DNA of 64,000 nucleotides from Agrobacterium cucumeris (GCF_030036535.1 NZ_CP080387.1:1674001-1738000), one strand, 5' to 3'. Positions 9,106 to 18,816 are shown, counted from the stretch's first letter. The notes: generated by a model not told the origin, from the sequence alone. Program-made: numbers and translations.

Positions 9106-10047
9106 ATGCCCGCCTATCGTCCGCCCCTCATCGCGGCAAGTGAAATCACGCCGAAGAGCACCTACCTGTCCCGACGCGGCTTTCTCGGCACGGCGGCCGG
9201 ACTTGCGGCAGTTGGGCTTACCGGTCGCGAAGCGATCGCCGCACCGCTTTCCGCAAAACCCGGCGCCTACAAGCTGGATGACAAGCTCACCCCGCTCGAT
9301 GCCGTCACCAGCTACAATAATTTCTACGAATTCGGCGTCGGAAAATCCGACCCGAAGGAAAATTCCGGCAAGTTCAAGCCCACCCCATGGACGGTGAAGG
9401 TGGATGGCCTCGTCTCCAAGCCGCAGGAATTCGGCATTGAAGAGCTGATGAAATACCAGCTTGAAGAGCGCACCTATCGCATGCGCTGCGTCGAAGGCTG
9501 GTCGATGGTCATTCCATGGATCGGTTTCCCGCTCGCAAGCCTGCTCGACAAGGTCGAGCCGCTTGGCAGCGCGAAATACGTCACCTTCGAAACCGTGGTG
9601 CGGCCGGAGGAAATGCCGGGCCAAACCGGCCTGTTCCAGCCGCTGTCCTGGCCCTATATCGAAGGCCTGCGCCTCGATGAGGCGCGACACCCGCTGACCC
9701 TGCTTGCCGTCGGCCTATACGGAGAAACGCTGCCCAACCAGAACGGCGCGCCGATCCGGCTGGTCGTTCCATGGAAATACGGCTTCAAGGGCATCAAATC
9801 CATCGTCAAGATTTCGCTGGTCGAAAAGCAGCCGGAAACGACGTGGAAAAATTCCAATGCCCGCGAATACGGCTTTTATTCCAACGTCAATCCGCATGTG
9901 GACCATCCCCGCTGGAGCCAGGCGACCGAACAGCGCATCGGCGAAGGCGGCTTTTTCGGCACCCAGAACCGCCCTACCCTGATGTTCAACGGGTATGACG
10001 AGGTGGCAAGCCTTTATACCGGAATGGACCTGAAAGCGAATTATTGA
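9106..10047 (+). CDS. msrP: Protein-methionine-sulfoxide reductase catalytic subunit MsrP
   Basis: This 313-residue periplasmic molybdoenzyme (YedY family) reduces oxidised methionines in envelope proteins, using electrons delivered by MsrQ. The ATG at 9106 is chosen because GGAGG lies five bases ahead; upstream in-frame ATGs such as 9079 lack one. A twin-arginine signal ([16 protein letters not shown], Arg23-Arg24) directs folded export. The sulfite-oxidase-fold core contains the molybdenum-ligating Cys128 in [10 protein letters not shown], plus [11 protein letters not shown] and the C-terminal [17 protein letters not shown], all characteristic. It is followed two bases later by msrQ, forming the usual two-gene unit. 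Confidence 0.97.
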   Translation: MPAYRPPLIAASEITPKSTYLSRRGFLGTAAGLAAVGLTGREAIAAPLSAKPGAYKLDDKLTPLDAVTSYNNFYEFGVGKSDPKENSGKFKPTPWTVKVDGLVSKPQEFGIEELMKYQLEERTYRMRCVEGWSMVIPWIGFPLASLLDKVEPLGSAKYVTFETVVRPEEMPGQTGLFQPLSWPYIEGLRLDEARHPLTLLAVGLYGETLPNQNGAPIRLVVPWKYGFKGIKSIVKISLVEKQPETTWKNSNAREYGFYSNVNPHVDHPRWSQATEQRIGEGGFFGTQNRPTLMFNGYDEVASLYTGMDLKANY

Positions 10048-10049
10048 CC

Positions 10050-10697
10050 ATGGCCTTTGCCCTGTCGCTTCCATCGCTGCCGAAGCGTTACCAGCCGGCG
10101 ACCATCTGGTCGCTATATGTGATCGGTCTCTGTCCGGCCGTCTCGTATTTCTATCTCGCCGCAACCGGCGGCCTCGGCTTCAACCCGGTCAAGGATTTCG
10201 AGCACCTGCTTGGCATCTGGGCGCTGCGCTTTCTCTGCCTTGGCCTGCTGGTGACGCCGTTGCGCGACCTCTTCAACATCAACCTCATCGCCTATCGCCG
10301 GGCACTGGGCCTGATTGCCTTTTATTACGTGCTCGCGCACTTCACCGTCTATCTGGTGCTGGATCGCGGCCTGATGCTGGGCTCCATCGCCGGAGATATT
10401 CTCAAACGCCCCTATATCATGCTCGGCATGGCCGGGCTTGTCATGCTCACGCCGCTTGCGCTCACCTCCAACCGCTGGTCCATCCGCAAGCTTGGCAGCC
10501 GCTGGAACACGTTGCACAAGCTCGTCTATCTCGTGCTCATCGTCGGCGTGCTGCATTTCGTGCTGGCACGAAAATCGATCACGCTGGAGCCGGTGTTTTA
10601 CATCAGCACCATGGTGGTATTGCTTGGATATCGGTTGGTGCGGCCGACGATCATGGCGGCGAAAAGGGCGAAACGCGCGAAAACCGCCCGGCCATGA
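10050..10697 (+). CDS. msrQ: Heme-binding membrane subunit MsrQ
   Basis: This protein of about 215 residues (YedZ family, ferric-reductase-like transmembrane domain) passes electrons from the quinone pool to MsrP. About five to six membrane helices are evident. Histidines likely to bind heme lie in FYYVLAHFTVYLVLD and in NTLHKLVYLVLIVGVLHFVL. The ATG at 10050 follows the msrP stop by two bases; a TTG at 10044 overlapping that stop is an alternative and would add two residues. The last 47 bases overlap, on the opposite strand, the 3' end of the DUF2809 gene. Confidence 0.95.
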   Translation: MAFALSLPSLPKRYQPATIWSLYVIGLCPAVSYFYLAATGGLGFNPVKDFEHLLGIWALRFLCLGLLVTPLRDLFNINLIAYRRALGLIAFYYVLAHFTVYLVLDRGLMLGSIAGDILKRPYIMLGMAGLVMLTPLALTSNRWSIRKLGSRWNTLHKLVYLVLIVGVLHFVLARKSITLEPVFYISTMVVLLGYRLVRPTIMAAKRAKRAKTARP

Positions 10698-11079
10698 AGA
10701 ATGCGGCCGCGATGCCCGCGATGTAACAGACGATATTCCATGGGGAAAAAACGCGACCGAGCAGCAAGGCTCCGGCCGTCGTCGATCGAAACGCGTCCAG
10801 CGCCGGAAAATGGACAAGCCGGATGAATTCCACGGCAACAGCGACAAGAATGGCGGCCCGAGCCTCATAACCACGCCAACCGGACGGAAACACCGCCGCC
10901 AGCAACAGAAAAACCATAGCTCCCCACAGCACGGATCCGCCATATTTTACCGCCACGAACGGTAACCCAACGTCATAACCGAATGCCCGCAGGCAAAGAC
11001 CGCACATGATCACCGCGATAGCAGCTCCCAAAAGCCGGAGGCGCGCAAAATAAGACGGGGATAGGCTTGGCGGGCCCAT
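10651..11079 (-). CDS. DUF2809 membrane protein
   Basis: This 142-residue integral membrane protein has about four helices. The segment VEFIRLVHFPALDAFRSTTA followed by GALLLGRVFSPWNIVCYIAG is the DUF2809 signature (LDAFR, LLGRVFS). Its function is unknown. The start at 11079 is backed by AGGAG six bases upstream; the frame is open to 11184 but without support. The gene converges on msrQ and overlaps its 3' end by 47 bp, and it diverges from the DUF817 gene with 55 bp between starts. A tail-to-tail overlap of this size gives scope for antisense effects, although none is shown. Confidence 0.83.
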   Translation of the reverse strand: MGPPSLSPSYFARLRLLGAAIAVIMCGLCLRAFGYDVGLPFVAVKYGGSVLWGAMVFLLLAAVFPSGWRGYEARAAILVAVAVEFIRLVHFPALDAFRSTTAGALLLGRVFSPWNIVCYIAGIAAAFFMAGRFSRVSPFSPP

Positions 11080-11134
11080 GCAGGCTCCTTCCGGTTTTCG
11101 TATGAACGTGGCGGATGCAGATCGAGGCGAGAAC

Positions 11135-12007
11135 ATGAGCACAGGGACCAGCCCAGCCACAAGCCGCCTCTCGGTTTTGGACAATCTGCTTTGCGATACC
11201 TATCCCTGGGGCGAACTCAAGGGCTTCAGGCGCTTTATTGTCGAATTTCTCTATTTCGGCATCAAGGAGGCCCGCGCCTGCCTGTTTGCGGGGTTGTTTT
11301 TCATCTCCATCTTTGTCGTGCCGCATGGCGGGTTGTTCGGCATCCCGCGTTATGACGTACTGCTGATCATTGCGCTCGCCATCCAGTTCTTCATGATCTG
11401 GAGCAGGCTTGAAACGCTTGATGAGGCCAAGGCCATCCTGCTGTTTCACGTCGTCGGTTTCGTATTGGAAGTATTCAAGACATCCAGCGCCATCCAGTCG
11501 TGGTCCTATCCGGATTTCGCCTATAGCAAGGTCCTCGGCGTGCCGCTTTTCTCCGGCTTCATGTATGCCGCCGTTGGCAGCTACATCATTCAGGCATGGC
11601 GCCTTCTGGATGTGCGCATTCGCCACTATCCAACCTACTGGATGGCGACGCTGATCGGCATCGCCATCTATGCCAACTTCTTCACCCATCACTTCATCGG
11701 CGACTACCGCTGGTACATCGCCGCTTGCGCCATAGGGCTCTATTCCCGCGCGACCGTGATTTATCGCCCCTATGATCGGGATCGAAAGATGCCGCTGCTC
11801 CTCTCATTCGTCCTCATAGGATTTTTCGTCTGGCTGGCGGAAAACATCTCCACCTTCTTCGGCATCTGGAAATATCCCGACCAACTCGGCGCCTGGTCCG
11901 TGGTGCATATCGGGAAATGGAGTTCATGGTCGCTGCTGGTCATCATGACCTTCACCATCGTCGCGCATCTCAAGCACATCAAGGCCCGTATCCACGTTCC
12001 GGAGTGA
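11135..12007 (+). CDS. DUF817 (YoaT-like) integral membrane protein
   Basis: This 290-residue polytopic membrane protein has roughly eight helices. Residues in the first third (DTYPWGELKGFRRFIVEFLY, then GIKEARACLFAGLFF) and the polar membrane-edge motif KTSSAIQSWSYPDFAYSK are typical of DUF817. Conserved histidines and tyrosines sit in FFTHHFIGDYRWYIAA. Function is unknown. The ATG at 11135 is preferred: GGCGAG lies just ahead and MSTGTSP begins the family-like region; in-frame ATGs at 11078 and 11102 have no binding site. The gene runs towards rplQ, with a hairpin between them at 12140-12171. Confidence 0.85.
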   Translation: MSTGTSPATSRLSVLDNLLCDTYPWGELKGFRRFIVEFLYFGIKEARACLFAGLFFISIFVVPHGGLFGIPRYDVLLIIALAIQFFMIWSRLETLDEAKAILLFHVVGFVLEVFKTSSAIQSWSYPDFAYSKVLGVPLFSGFMYAAVGSYIIQAWRLLDVRIRHYPTYWMATLIGIAIYANFFTHHFIGDYRWYIAACAIGLYSRATVIYRPYDRDRKMPLLLSFVLIGFFVWLAENISTFFGIWKYPDQLGAWSVVHIGKWSSWSLLVIMTFTIVAHLKHIKARIHVPE

Positions 12008-12139
12008 GAGAGGATTCTCTGCAGCCAAGCAACTGGCTGGGCAGCTCACGGCTGCGGCAATATTCGCAAATTAAAGTACCCGCACGAATGTGCTCAAGGT
12101 GGCGAGATCCGCGCCTGCCCTCCTCCCGATACGAAACGC

Positions 12140-12171
12140 AAAAAAGCCGGGCGATCTCTCACCCGGCTTTC
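12140..12171 (-). terminator. Terminator of the alpha (rpsM-rplQ) transcription unit
   Basis: On the minus strand AAAGCCGGGTGAGAGATCGC followed by CCGGCTTTTTTGCG makes an 8-bp AAGCCGGG/CCCGGCTT stem with a T-run directly after. It lies 30 bases past the rplQ stop. The stem is nearly symmetric, so it could also stop rightward transcripts from the DUF817 gene. Confidence 0.85.
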
Positions 12172-12200
12172 TAACTCGTGACACCCGAAGGCGTCACATA

Positions 12201-12626
12201 TTACGCAGCTTCGGCAGCAGCAGCTTCAGCAGCAACGCGAGCCTTGTCGGCTGCACCCTTGGCGTCAACGTCGCGCTCGACGAATTCAACGACGGCGAGA
12301 GCCGCGTTGTCGCCCTGGCGGTAGCCGGCCTTCATGATACGCAGGTAGCCGCCATTGCGGGTTGCGTAACGCGAAGCGATCGCGTCGAACAGCTTGCGAA
12401 CGGCGTCCTGATCCTTGATCTGCGAGATCGCCTGACGACGAGCGTGCAGGTCGCCGCGCTTGCCGAGGGTCACGAGACGCTCGACGATCGGACGAATTTC
12501 CTTCGCCTTCGGAAGGGTGGTGACGATCTGCTCATGGGTGATGAGCGAAGCAGCCATGTTGGCAAACATTGCCTTGCGGTGGCTGGCGGTTCTATTGAGC
12601 TTGCGGCCTGAATTTCCGTGGCGCAT
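12201..12626 (-). CDS. rplQ: Large ribosomal subunit protein bL17
   Basis: This 141-residue protein of the 50S subunit lies near the peptide exit tunnel. The N-terminus [20 protein letters not shown] is diagnostic, as is [26 protein letters not shown] precedes the ATG by seven bases. The C-terminus carries an Ala-rich tail ([17 protein letters not shown]) beyond the length of the E. coli protein (127 residues). It is the last gene of the rpsM-rpsK-rpoA-rplQ unit. Confidence 0.99.
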   Translation of the reverse strand: MRHGNSGRKLNRTASHRKAMFANMAASLITHEQIVTTLPKAKEIRPIVERLVTLGKRGDLHARRQAISQIKDQDAVRKLFDAIASRYATRNGGYLRIMKAGYRQGDNAALAVVEFVERDVDAKGAADKARVAAEAAAAEAA

Positions 12627-12746
12627 TGCTATTCTCCTTCTACGCAGGTTCCTTCTCTAAGGCCTGCCGTTTCCTGGCACATGCAGATGACTTATCTGCT
12701 GTTTGACGGGGAAAGGCAGTCTTTAAAGGGTCTGCCTTTTTGATTG

Positions 12747-13757
12747 TTAGTACTGGTCTTCGTAACGCTTGGCGAGATCTTCGATGTTCTCTGGCGGCCA
12801 TGCCGGCACTTCCATGCCGAGGTGCAGACCCATGGAAGCGAGAACTTCCTTGATTTCGTTCAGCGACTTGCGACCAAAGTTCGGCGTGCGGAGCATTTCG
12901 GCTTCGGTCTTCTGGATCAGGTCGCCGATGTAAACGATGTTGTCGTTCTTCAGGCAGTTTGCCGAACGAACGGACAGCTCGAGCTCGTCGACCTTCTTGA
13001 GAAGCGCCGGGTTGAACGCGAGTTCGGTAACCGATTCTTCTTCTGCTTCCTTCTGCGGCTCGTCGAAGTTGACGAAGACGCCCAGCTGGTCCTGAAGAAT
13101 GCGAGCGGCGAAGGCAACGGCGTCTTCGCCGGAAACCGAACCGTTGGTCTCGATCGTCATGATCAGCTTGTCATAGTCGAGAACCTGGCCTTCACGGGTG
13201 TTTTCCACCTTGTAGGACACTTTCTTGACCGGAGAATAGAGGCTGTCCACCGGAATGAGGCCGATCGGGGCATCTTCCGCGCGGTTGCGCTCAGCCGGTA
13301 CGTAACCCTTGCCGTTGTTGACGGTGAATTCCATGCGGATTTCAGCGCCATCATCAAGCGTGCAGATCACGTGGTCGGGGTTCAGGATCTCGATGTCGCC
13401 AACCGTCTGGATATCACCAGCGGTTACGGCACCAGGGCCCTGCTTGCGCACGACCATGCGCTTGGAATCGTCGCCATCCATCTTGATGGCGATTTCCTTG
13501 ATGTTGAGCACGATATCCGTCACATCTTCCCGAACGCCGGGGATGGAGGAGAATTCATGCAGGACACCGTCGATCTGCACGGCCGTTACAGCGGCGCCAC
13601 GCAGAGAAGACAACAGAACGCGACGCAGCGCGTTGCCGAGAGTAAGACCGAAACCACGTTCCAGCGGCTCGGCAACCAGCGTTGCCTTGGTGCGGCTGGA
13701 CGAGGTGAACTCGACCTTGTTCGGCTTGATAAGTTCCTGCCAGTTCTTCTGAATCAT
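12747..13757 (-). CDS. rpoA: RNA polymerase alpha subunit
   Basis: This 336-residue protein nucleates RNA polymerase assembly. The N-terminal dimerisation domain (about 1-235) includes [20 protein letters not shown]. An acidic linker ([15 protein letters not shown]) leads to the C-terminal domain, which contacts UP elements and activators: [20 protein letters not shown] and [24 protein letters not shown] precedes the ATG by about seven bases. The gene sits between rpsK and rplQ, as in the usual alpha operon but without rpsD. A 10-bp stem-loop separates it from rpsK (13904-13936). Confidence 0.99.
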   Translation of the reverse strand: MIQKNWQELIKPNKVEFTSSSRTKATLVAEPLERGFGLTLGNALRRVLLSSLRGAAVTAVQIDGVLHEFSSIPGVREDVTDIVLNIKEIAIKMDGDDSKRMVVRKQGPGAVTAGDIQTVGDIEILNPDHVICTLDDGAEIRMEFTVNNGKGYVPAERNRAEDAPIGLIPVDSLYSPVKKVSYKVENTREGQVLDYDKLIMTIETNGSVSGEDAVAFAARILQDQLGVFVNFDEPQKEAEEESVTELAFNPALLKKVDELELSVRSANCLKNDNIVYIGDLIQKTEAEMLRTPNFGRKSLNEIKEVLASMGLHLGMEVPAWPPENIEDLAKRYEDQY

Positions 13758-13903
13758 CTTTAAACCTTCCGTTCGCCGCCACCATCCAATCGTGACGGAC
13801 CGAGCATGAAAACACCGAGAGGAACCTAATTCAGTGGTTCATCAGTGGGTTCTTGAGCGCAAGTCCGTCGATCGAAATCGACGCGCACACGCCAGATACA
13901 CGA

Positions 13904-13936
13904 AAATTCCGCCAGACCTGAGGTAAGGCGGAATTT
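13904..13936 (-). promoter_or_regulatory. Intercistronic stem-loop, rpsK/rpoA
   Basis: Perfect 10-bp arms AAATTCCGCC/GGCGGAATTT enclose a 13-base loop. On the minus strand the stem is followed by TTTTCG. It may act as a weak attenuator or as an RNA-processing or stability element between ribosomal protein and polymerase genes. Confidence 0.55.
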
Positions 13937-13952
13937 CCGAACCACGGTCGCG

Positions 13953-14342
13953 TCAGACGCGGCGCTTCTTGCGCGGACGGCAACCATTGTGCGGGATCGG
14001 CGTCACGTCGCGAATGGAAGTGATCATGAAACCGGCAGCCTGCAGAGCGCGAAGTGCCGATTCACGGCCGGAACCCGGACCGCAAACTTCAACTTCAAGC
14101 GACTTCATGCCGTGTTCCTGAGCCTTCTTCGCGCAATCTTCAGCAGCGATCTGGGCAGCGAACGGGGTCGACTTACGCGAACCCTTGAAGCCCTTGGCAC
14201 CAGCGGACGACCAGGCAATAGCATTGCCCTGTGCGTCGGTGATGGTGATCATCGTGTTGTTGAAGGTCGAGTTGACGTGCGCGACGCCCGACGTGATATT
14301 TTTGCGTTCGCGACGACGGACGCGTGCGGCTTCCTTGGCCAT
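13953..14342 (-). CDS. rpsK: Small ribosomal subunit protein uS11
   Basis: This 129-residue protein of the 30S platform lies near the mRNA exit site. Diagnostic stretches are [40 protein letters not shown] and the C-terminal [24 protein letters not shown] lies about eight bases before the ATG. It is the second gene of the alpha unit after rpsM. Confidence 0.99.
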   Translation of the reverse strand: MAKEAARVRRRERKNITSGVAHVNSTFNNTMITITDAQGNAIAWSSAGAKGFKGSRKSTPFAAQIAAEDCAKKAQEHGMKSLEVEVCGPGSGRESALRALQAAGFMITSIRDVTPIPHNGCRPRKKRRV

Positions 14343-14433
14343 GTTATACCTTTCATTGATCTCTTCACCGCCGTAACACCAGCGGCTACACCGGCAATCA
14401 GCCCGTATTCGAGCTTTTCGCCAAACTCAGAAA

Positions 14434-14480
14434 GGCTGGCGCGGACTGCACCAGCCTCCCCTTTCCGGAGAACCGGAAAA
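14434..14480 (-). promoter_or_regulatory. Two stem-loops, rpsM/rpsK junction
   Basis: On the minus strand, directly after the rpsM stop, TTTCCGG/CCGGAAA forms a short hairpin, then GGCTGGTGC/GCGCCAGCC forms a nine-pair stem with one G-U pair and a five-base loop. Neither is followed by a T-run, so processing or stability roles are more likely than termination. Confidence 0.45.
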
Positions 14481-14849
14481 TTACTTCTTCTTACCAGCGA
14501 TAGCCTTCGCCGGACCCTTGCGGGTGCGGGCGTTGGTGTGCGTGCGCTGACCGCGGACCGGAAGGCCACGACGGTGACGCAGGCCGCGGTAGCAGCCGAG
14601 GTCCATCAAACGCTTGATGTTCATCGACGTGTCGCGACGCAGGTCACCTTCGACCTGGTAGTCGCGGTCGATGGCTTCGCGGATCTGAAGAACTTCAGCA
14701 TCCGTCAGCTGATGAACGCGCTTGTCAGCCGGAAGACCGACCTTGTCCATGATTTCCTGCGCGAATTTCGGACCAATCCCGTGAATGTAGGTCAGCGCAA
14801 TAACAACGCGCTTCGCAGTCGGGATGTTGACGCCAGCGATACGTGCCAC
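14481..14849 (-). CDS. rpsM: Small ribosomal subunit protein uS13
   Basis: This 122-residue 30S head protein contacts the 50S subunit and the P-site tRNA. It starts at a GTG (14849): AAGGAG lies seven bases ahead, and translation from there gives the canonical [15 protein letters not shown]. An upstream in-frame ATG at 14909 would add unrelated residues and is rejected. The helix-two-turn region and the basic C-terminus [20 protein letters not shown] are intact. It leads the alpha unit, downstream of a good candidate promoter at 15024-15052. Confidence 0.98.
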   Translation of the reverse strand: MARIAGVNIPTAKRVVIALTYIHGIGPKFAQEIMDKVGLPADKRVHQLTDAEVLQIREAIDRDYQVEGDLRRDTSMNIKRLMDLGCYRGLRHRRGLPVRGQRTHTNARTRKGPAKAIAGKKK

Positions 14850-15023
14850 GTCTTTTCTCCTTGGTTCCAGTTGCCATCCGGCAAGTGGTGATTCCAGTCG
14901 AGCGACCAACAGGGTCGCCAGTTCAAAATTGATGTCCGTGACAGGTCAAAACGACCGAACCCGGATCTCCCTCCCTTAAGGGAAATCCGCGCCAGTCGCT
15001 TGGGATGTCGCGAGTTGGCGCGG

Positions 15024-15052
15024 TGTTTAACGGAATCAGCGCAAAAAAGCAA
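15024..15052 (-). promoter_or_regulatory. Candidate promoter of the rpsM-rpsK-rpoA-rplQ unit
   Basis: On the minus strand TTGCTT (15047-15052), a 17-base spacer, then TAAACA (15024-15029). The predicted start lies about 170 bases before rpsM. It sits in the 307-base gap between adk and rpsM, in which no gene is visible. Its presence suggests that the alpha unit has its own promoter in addition to read-through from spc. Confidence 0.55.
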
Positions 15053-15156
15053 CCGGCTCCGCCAAGATTCTTTTGCTATCCAAAGGACGAGCTAAATCAT
15101 AAGAGCGGCAAATCGGGCGAAAATCGCCGGCAGATTTTGCCACCCTGCCACAGCCG

Positions 15157-15747
15157 TCAGGCAGAAGCTTTTTCGAGGACGTTTTCGATAGCCTCGGTCA
15201 CGGCATCGACATCCGCCATGCCATCCAGCGTCACAAGTTCACCCTGCTCGCTGTAATAGTTCGACAGCGGCGCGGTCTTCTCGCGATATTCCGTCAGGCG
15301 CTTGCGGAAGGCTTCCGGATTGTCGTCCGAACGAACCGTACCACCGGCGGCAATGGTTTCTGCGACGCGGTTTTCGATTCGGCGAATCAACGCCTCTTCG
15401 TCCACCTTCAGTTCGATGACGGCATCAAGGGCAAGATTCTTGTTGCGCATGTTCTCGGCAAGCGCCTTGGCCTGCGGAACGGTGCGCGGATAGCCGTCTA
15501 GAATAAAGCCCTTGGCACAGTCAGGTGCTTCGATACGTTCGGAAACGATCTGATTGACGATATCGTCGGAAACCAGCCCGCCGGCGTCCATGACGGCCTT
15601 GGCGCGCTTGCCGATTTCGGTGCCCGCGCTGACCGCAGCGCGAAGCATGTCACCGGTGGAAAGCTGCGGGATCCCGTACTTGTCAGTCAGCCGCTTGGCC
15701 TGGGTTCCCTTGCCCGCACCCGGCGGACCCAAAAATATCAGTCTCAT
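15157..15747 (-). CDS. adk: Adenylate kinase (short form)
   Basis: This 196-residue enzyme interconverts ATP + AMP and 2 ADP. The P-loop GPPGAGKGT spans residues 7-15. The AMP-binding segment [10 protein letters not shown] and the hinge [16 protein letters not shown] are present. The LID domain is the short type: the chain runs from [12 protein letters not shown] almost directly to [12 protein letters not shown], without the longer LID insertion of the E. coli enzyme. Its ATG overlaps the secY TGA (ATGA), so synthesis is probably coupled to secY. Confidence 0.98.
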   Translation of the reverse strand: MRLIFLGPPGAGKGTQAKRLTDKYGIPQLSTGDMLRAAVSAGTEIGKRAKAVMDAGGLVSDDIVNQIVSERIEAPDCAKGFILDGYPRTVPQAKALAENMRNKNLALDAVIELKVDEEALIRRIENRVAETIAAGGTVRSDDNPEAFRKRLTEYREKTAPLSNYYSEQGELVTLDGMADVDAVTEAIENVLEKASA

Positions 15748-17084
15748 CGTCCCCTCTTTCCTCCACGCAACTTCGACTTCTTGATCAGCCCTTCATATTG
15801 CTGCGCGATCAGGTGGCCCTGGATCTGCGCAACCGTGTCCAGAGTTACACTGACAACGATCAAAAGCGAAGTACCACCAAGGGCTAATGGAATGCCCGTG
15901 CGTGCGATAAGTGTCTCAGGAAGGATACACACGAAGACAAGATAAACAGCGCCGACAACCGTGATACGGGTCAGGACGTAATCGATGTACTCCGCGGTGC
16001 GCTCACCCGGACGAATGCCCGGAATGAAGCCGCCATGCTTCTTGAGGTTATCGGCCGTGTCCTTCGGATTGAAGACGATAGCCGTGTAGAAGAATGCGAA
16101 AAACGCGATCAGCAGGCCGTAGAGCGCCATGAACAGCGGCTGTCCATGCTGCAGCGACGCAATGATGGACGTCGCCCACCCGGGCAGATTGGTGTTTCCG
16201 GCAAAACCGGCAGCCGTCGCCGGCAGAAGCAGCAGCGAGGATGCGAAGATCGCGGGAATAACGCCGGCGGTGTTGAGTTTCAGCGGCAGATGCGAGGTAT
16301 CGCCCTGGAACATCCGGTTGCCGACCTGTCGCTTCGGATATTGTATCAGCAGGCGACGCTGGGCGCGTTCCACGAAGACGATCAGCGCGATAACGCCAAT
16401 AGCCACGACGACGACCATCAGAATGAGCGGGGTCGAAAGCGCACCGGTGCGGCCGAGTTCCAGCGTGCCGGCAAGCGCCTTGGGCAGGCCAGCAGCGATA
16501 CCTGCGAAAATGATCAGCGAAATACCGTTGCCGATACCGCGCGACGTGATCTGCTCACCGAGCCACATCAGGAACATCGTGCCGCCGAGCAGCGTGATAA
16601 CGGTGGAGATACGGAAGAACCAGCCCGGATCGACCACGAGGCCGCTGCCGCTTTCAAGGCCGACCGCAATGCCATAGGCCTGCAGCGTGCCGAGCAGAAC
16701 CGTGCCGTAGCGGGTGTACTGGTTGATGATCTTGCGGCCGGCTTCGCCTTCCTTCTTCAACGCTTCGAGCGAGGGCACGACCGAGGTCATGAGCTGCACG
16801 ATGATCGAAGCGGAGATGTAAGGCATGATGCCGAGGGCGAAAATCGCCATACGCTCGACAGCGCCACCCGCAAACATATTGAAAAGACCGAGAATACCGT
16901 TGGCCTGGCCCTGGAAGGCCTGCGCATAGGCTTCTGGGTTCAGGCCCGGAAGCGGAATATGGGTGCCAAGACGGTAGACGAGAAGTGCGGCAAGAGTAAA
17001 CCAGAGACGCTTTTTCAGATCCTCCGCCTTAGCGAAGGTCGAAAAATTCAGGTTCGAAGCCAGTTGTTCCGCTGCGGAAGCCAT
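15744..17084 (-). CDS. secY: Preprotein translocase subunit SecY
   Basis: This 446-residue inner-membrane protein with ten helices forms the channel of the SecYEG translocon. The start at 17084 gives [20 protein letters not shown] and has GGAG seven bases upstream; the open frame to 17117 is not supported. Diagnostic segments include [43 protein letters not shown] and the cytoplasmic loop ending [20 protein letters not shown] 334-base non-coding stretch separates it from rplO, unusually long inside this cluster. It overlaps adk by four bases. Confidence 0.98.
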   Translation of the reverse strand: MASAAEQLASNLNFSTFAKAEDLKKRLWFTLAALLVYRLGTHIPLPGLNPEAYAQAFQGQANGILGLFNMFAGGAVERMAIFALGIMPYISASIIVQLMTSVVPSLEALKKEGEAGRKIINQYTRYGTVLLGTLQAYGIAVGLESGSGLVVDPGWFFRISTVITLLGGTMFLMWLGEQITSRGIGNGISLIIFAGIAAGLPKALAGTLELGRTGALSTPLILMVVVVAIGVIALIVFVERAQRRLLIQYPKRQVGNRMFQGDTSHLPLKLNTAGVIPAIFASSLLLLPATAAGFAGNTNLPGWATSIIASLQHGQPLFMALYGLLIAFFAFFYTAIVFNPKDTADNLKKHGGFIPGIRPGERTAEYIDYVLTRITVVGAVYLVFVCILPETLIARTGIPLALGGTSLLIVVSVTLDTVAQIQGHLIAQQYEGLIKKSKLRGGKRGR

Positions 17085-17418
17085 AAATTTCTCCGAATGA
17101 CCCTTGCCAGCCAGCAAAACCGGCCGATGCGGAAAGGTCTAAAAGATACCGGTTCAAAAACCGGGCTTCGGACGAACACGGCTTTGCGCCGCCATCATGC
17201 CTCACCCTGTTTTTTTATGTCCTATCCCCTCCCCTACGGAAGTTCAAGAACTGTGAGGCTCTCCCTGCAGCACTTTATGCCGCAAGCGGCGCGCATAACA
17301 GCTGCACCGCGAAGAGTTTGCCATGATGCATCTCTAAATCGATTTAGATCGAAAGCAACATTGGCCAGGGAGCGCAGACGCCCGGAGCACGAAGCCCCGG
17401 GCGCCTGAAGTCTATATA
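17085..17418. other. rplO/secY intercistronic region
   Basis: No gene is seen in these 334 bases. They contain a GC-rich hairpin just after rplO (CGCCCGG/CCGGGCG, 17379-17403), a perfect 16-bp palindrome TCTAAATCGATTTAGA (17333-17348), and a promoter-like pair nearer secY (17219-17247). The size and content suggest that secY-adk can be expressed separately from the upstream ribosomal genes. Confidence 0.5.
17219..17247 (-). promoter_or_regulatory. Candidate promoter for secY-adk
   Basis: On the minus strand TTGAAC (17242-17247), a 17-base spacer, then TAGGAC (17219-17224), about 130 bases before the secY start. The -10 match is imperfect. Confidence 0.4.
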
Positions 17419-17898
17419 TTACTCGGAAGCTTCGGCTGCAACCACGAGAAGCTTGATCGAGCCGCCGGCCTTCTCAATCTTTTCGAGTGCGGGCTTGGAA
17501 GCGCCGGCAACTTCGAAGGCAACCTTGGCCTTCAGCTCGCCGTCGGCGAGGATGCGGACACCGTCCTTGACGCGGCGGATAACGCCGGCTGCCTTGAGAG
17601 CAGCAGCATCGATCGTTGCGGAAGCGTCGAGCTTCTTGGCGTCGATGGCGGTCTGGATGCGGCCGAGCGACACAACAGCATATTCGGAACCGAAGATGTT
17701 GTTAAAGCCGCGCTTCGGCAGGCGACGGTAGATTGGCATCTGACCGCCTTCGAAGCCGTTGATGGCGACGCCCGAACGAGCCTTCTGACCCTTCACACCG
17801 CGACCACCGGTCTTGCCCTTGCCAGAACCGATACCGCGACCTACGCGGATACGATCCTTGGAGGAGCCTTCGTTGTCTCTGATTTCATTGAGTTTCAT
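17419..17898 (-). CDS. rplO: Large ribosomal subunit protein uL15
   Basis: This 159-residue 50S assembly protein begins [20 protein letters not shown]. It is followed by the glycine-rich [20 protein letters not shown] that threads through 23S rRNA. The C-terminal globular part ends with [15 protein letters not shown]. It lies 16 bases after rpmD and before the long secY leader. Confidence 0.99.
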   Translation of the reverse strand: MKLNEIRDNEGSSKDRIRVGRGIGSGKGKTGGRGVKGQKARSGVAINGFEGGQMPIYRRLPKRGFNNIFGSEYAVVSLGRIQTAIDAKKLDASATIDAAALKAAGVIRRVKDGVRILADGELKAKVAFEVAGASKPALEKIEKAGGSIKLLVVAAEASE

Positions 17899-17914
17899 GA
17901 TAGGTTACTCCGTC

Positions 17915-18121
17915 TCACTTCTCGTCAACGACGCGAACGAGATGCTGGACCGCACGGATCATGCCACGAACCGCCGGAGTATCTTCCAGGGTGCGCTGAC
18001 GATGCATCTTGTTGAGACCCAGACCGACCAGCGTCTGACGCTGGATTGCCGGGCGGCGAATAGGGCTGCCGATCTGTTCGACCGTAACAGTCTTCTTGGC
18101 TTCAGTAGTTTTCTTGGCCAT
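17915..18121 (-). CDS. rpmD: Large ribosomal subunit protein uL30
   Basis: This 68-residue protein has the family core [20 protein letters not shown], then [20 protein letters not shown] and a short final helix. The Lys/Thr-rich start [11 protein letters not shown] makes it slightly longer than the E. coli protein (59). It lies between rpsE and rplO with short spacers. Confidence 0.98.
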   Translation of the reverse strand: MAKKTTEAKKTVTVEQIGSPIRRPAIQRQTLVGLGLNKMHRQRTLEDTPAVRGMIRAVQHLVRVVDEK

Positions 18122-18132
18122 GATCCAGCTCC

Positions 18133-18702
18133 TTATTCTTCAGAAGCGTTGCCGGACGCGGCGCGGCGAGCCTGAAGGGTCGCAAACTTAAGACCGCGCT
18201 GTGCAGCGATGTCCTTCGGATGAACCTGATGCTTCAGAGCGTCGAACGTTGCGCGAACCATGTTGTAAGGGTTCGACGAACCGGTCGACTTCGCAACGAC
18301 GTCATGAACGCCCAGCGTTTCGAAAACAGCGCGCATCGGACCACCGGCGATGATACCCGTACCGGCCTTGGCCGAACGCAGCAGAACCTTGCCTGCGCCG
18401 TGACGGCCATTGACGTCGTGATGCAGCGTGCGACCATCGCGCAGCGGAACGAAGATCAGATCGCGCTTTGCGCTTTCAGTTGCCTTGCGGATCGCTTCCG
18501 GAACTTCACGAGCCTTGCCGTGGCCGAAGCCGACGCGGCCCTTCTGGTCGCCGACGACGACGAGAGCGGCGAAGCCGAAGCGACGGCCACCCTTAACAAC
18601 CTTTGCAACGCGGTTGATCGCGACCAGCTTGTCGACGAATTCGCTATCGCGCTCTTCGCGGTTCTGGCGATCTTCGCGAGAACCTCTTTTATCCTGTGCC
18701 AT
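18133..18702 (-). CDS. rpsE: Small ribosomal subunit protein uS5
   Basis: This 189-residue 30S protein takes part in decoding accuracy. The double-stranded-RNA-binding half contains [20 protein letters not shown], and the C-terminal half has [20 protein letters not shown] and [21 protein letters not shown] charged leader ([20 protein letters not shown]) precedes the core, and the C-terminus is extended relative to E. coli (167). A strong stem-loop lies between rplR and this gene. Confidence 0.99.
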   Translation of the reverse strand: MAQDKRGSREDRQNREERDSEFVDKLVAINRVAKVVKGGRRFGFAALVVVGDQKGRVGFGHGKAREVPEAIRKATESAKRDLIFVPLRDGRTLHHDVNGRHGAGKVLLRSAKAGTGIIAGGPMRAVFETLGVHDVVAKSTGSSNPYNMVRATFDALKHQVHPKDIAAQRGLKFATLQARRAASGNASEE

Positions 18703-18788
18703 TGTCCTTGTCCTTTTTCTTTTACGGGTGGAACGGCAAACGAAAAGACCAGCGGCCTCGATGAAGAGATCCGCATGGCCCGGTGAAA

Positions 18789-18816
18789 TTCCGCCCGGAT
18801 CGTTGCCCGGGCGGAA
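18789..18816 (-). promoter_or_regulatory. Intercistronic stem-loop, rplR/rpsE
   Basis: Perfect 10-bp arms TTCCGCCCGG/CCGGGCGGAA with an 8-base loop lie six bases past the rplR stop. On the minus strand the stem is followed by TTTCAC, so termination would be weak; an RNA-stability or partial attenuation role is more likely. Confidence 0.5.

Noticed and set aside
12712..12739. Hairpin AAAGGCAG/CTGCCTTT between rpoA and rplQ as a terminator
   Set aside because: The T-run follows on the plus strand only; on the transcribed minus strand the stem is followed by CCCC, so it is at most a structural element.
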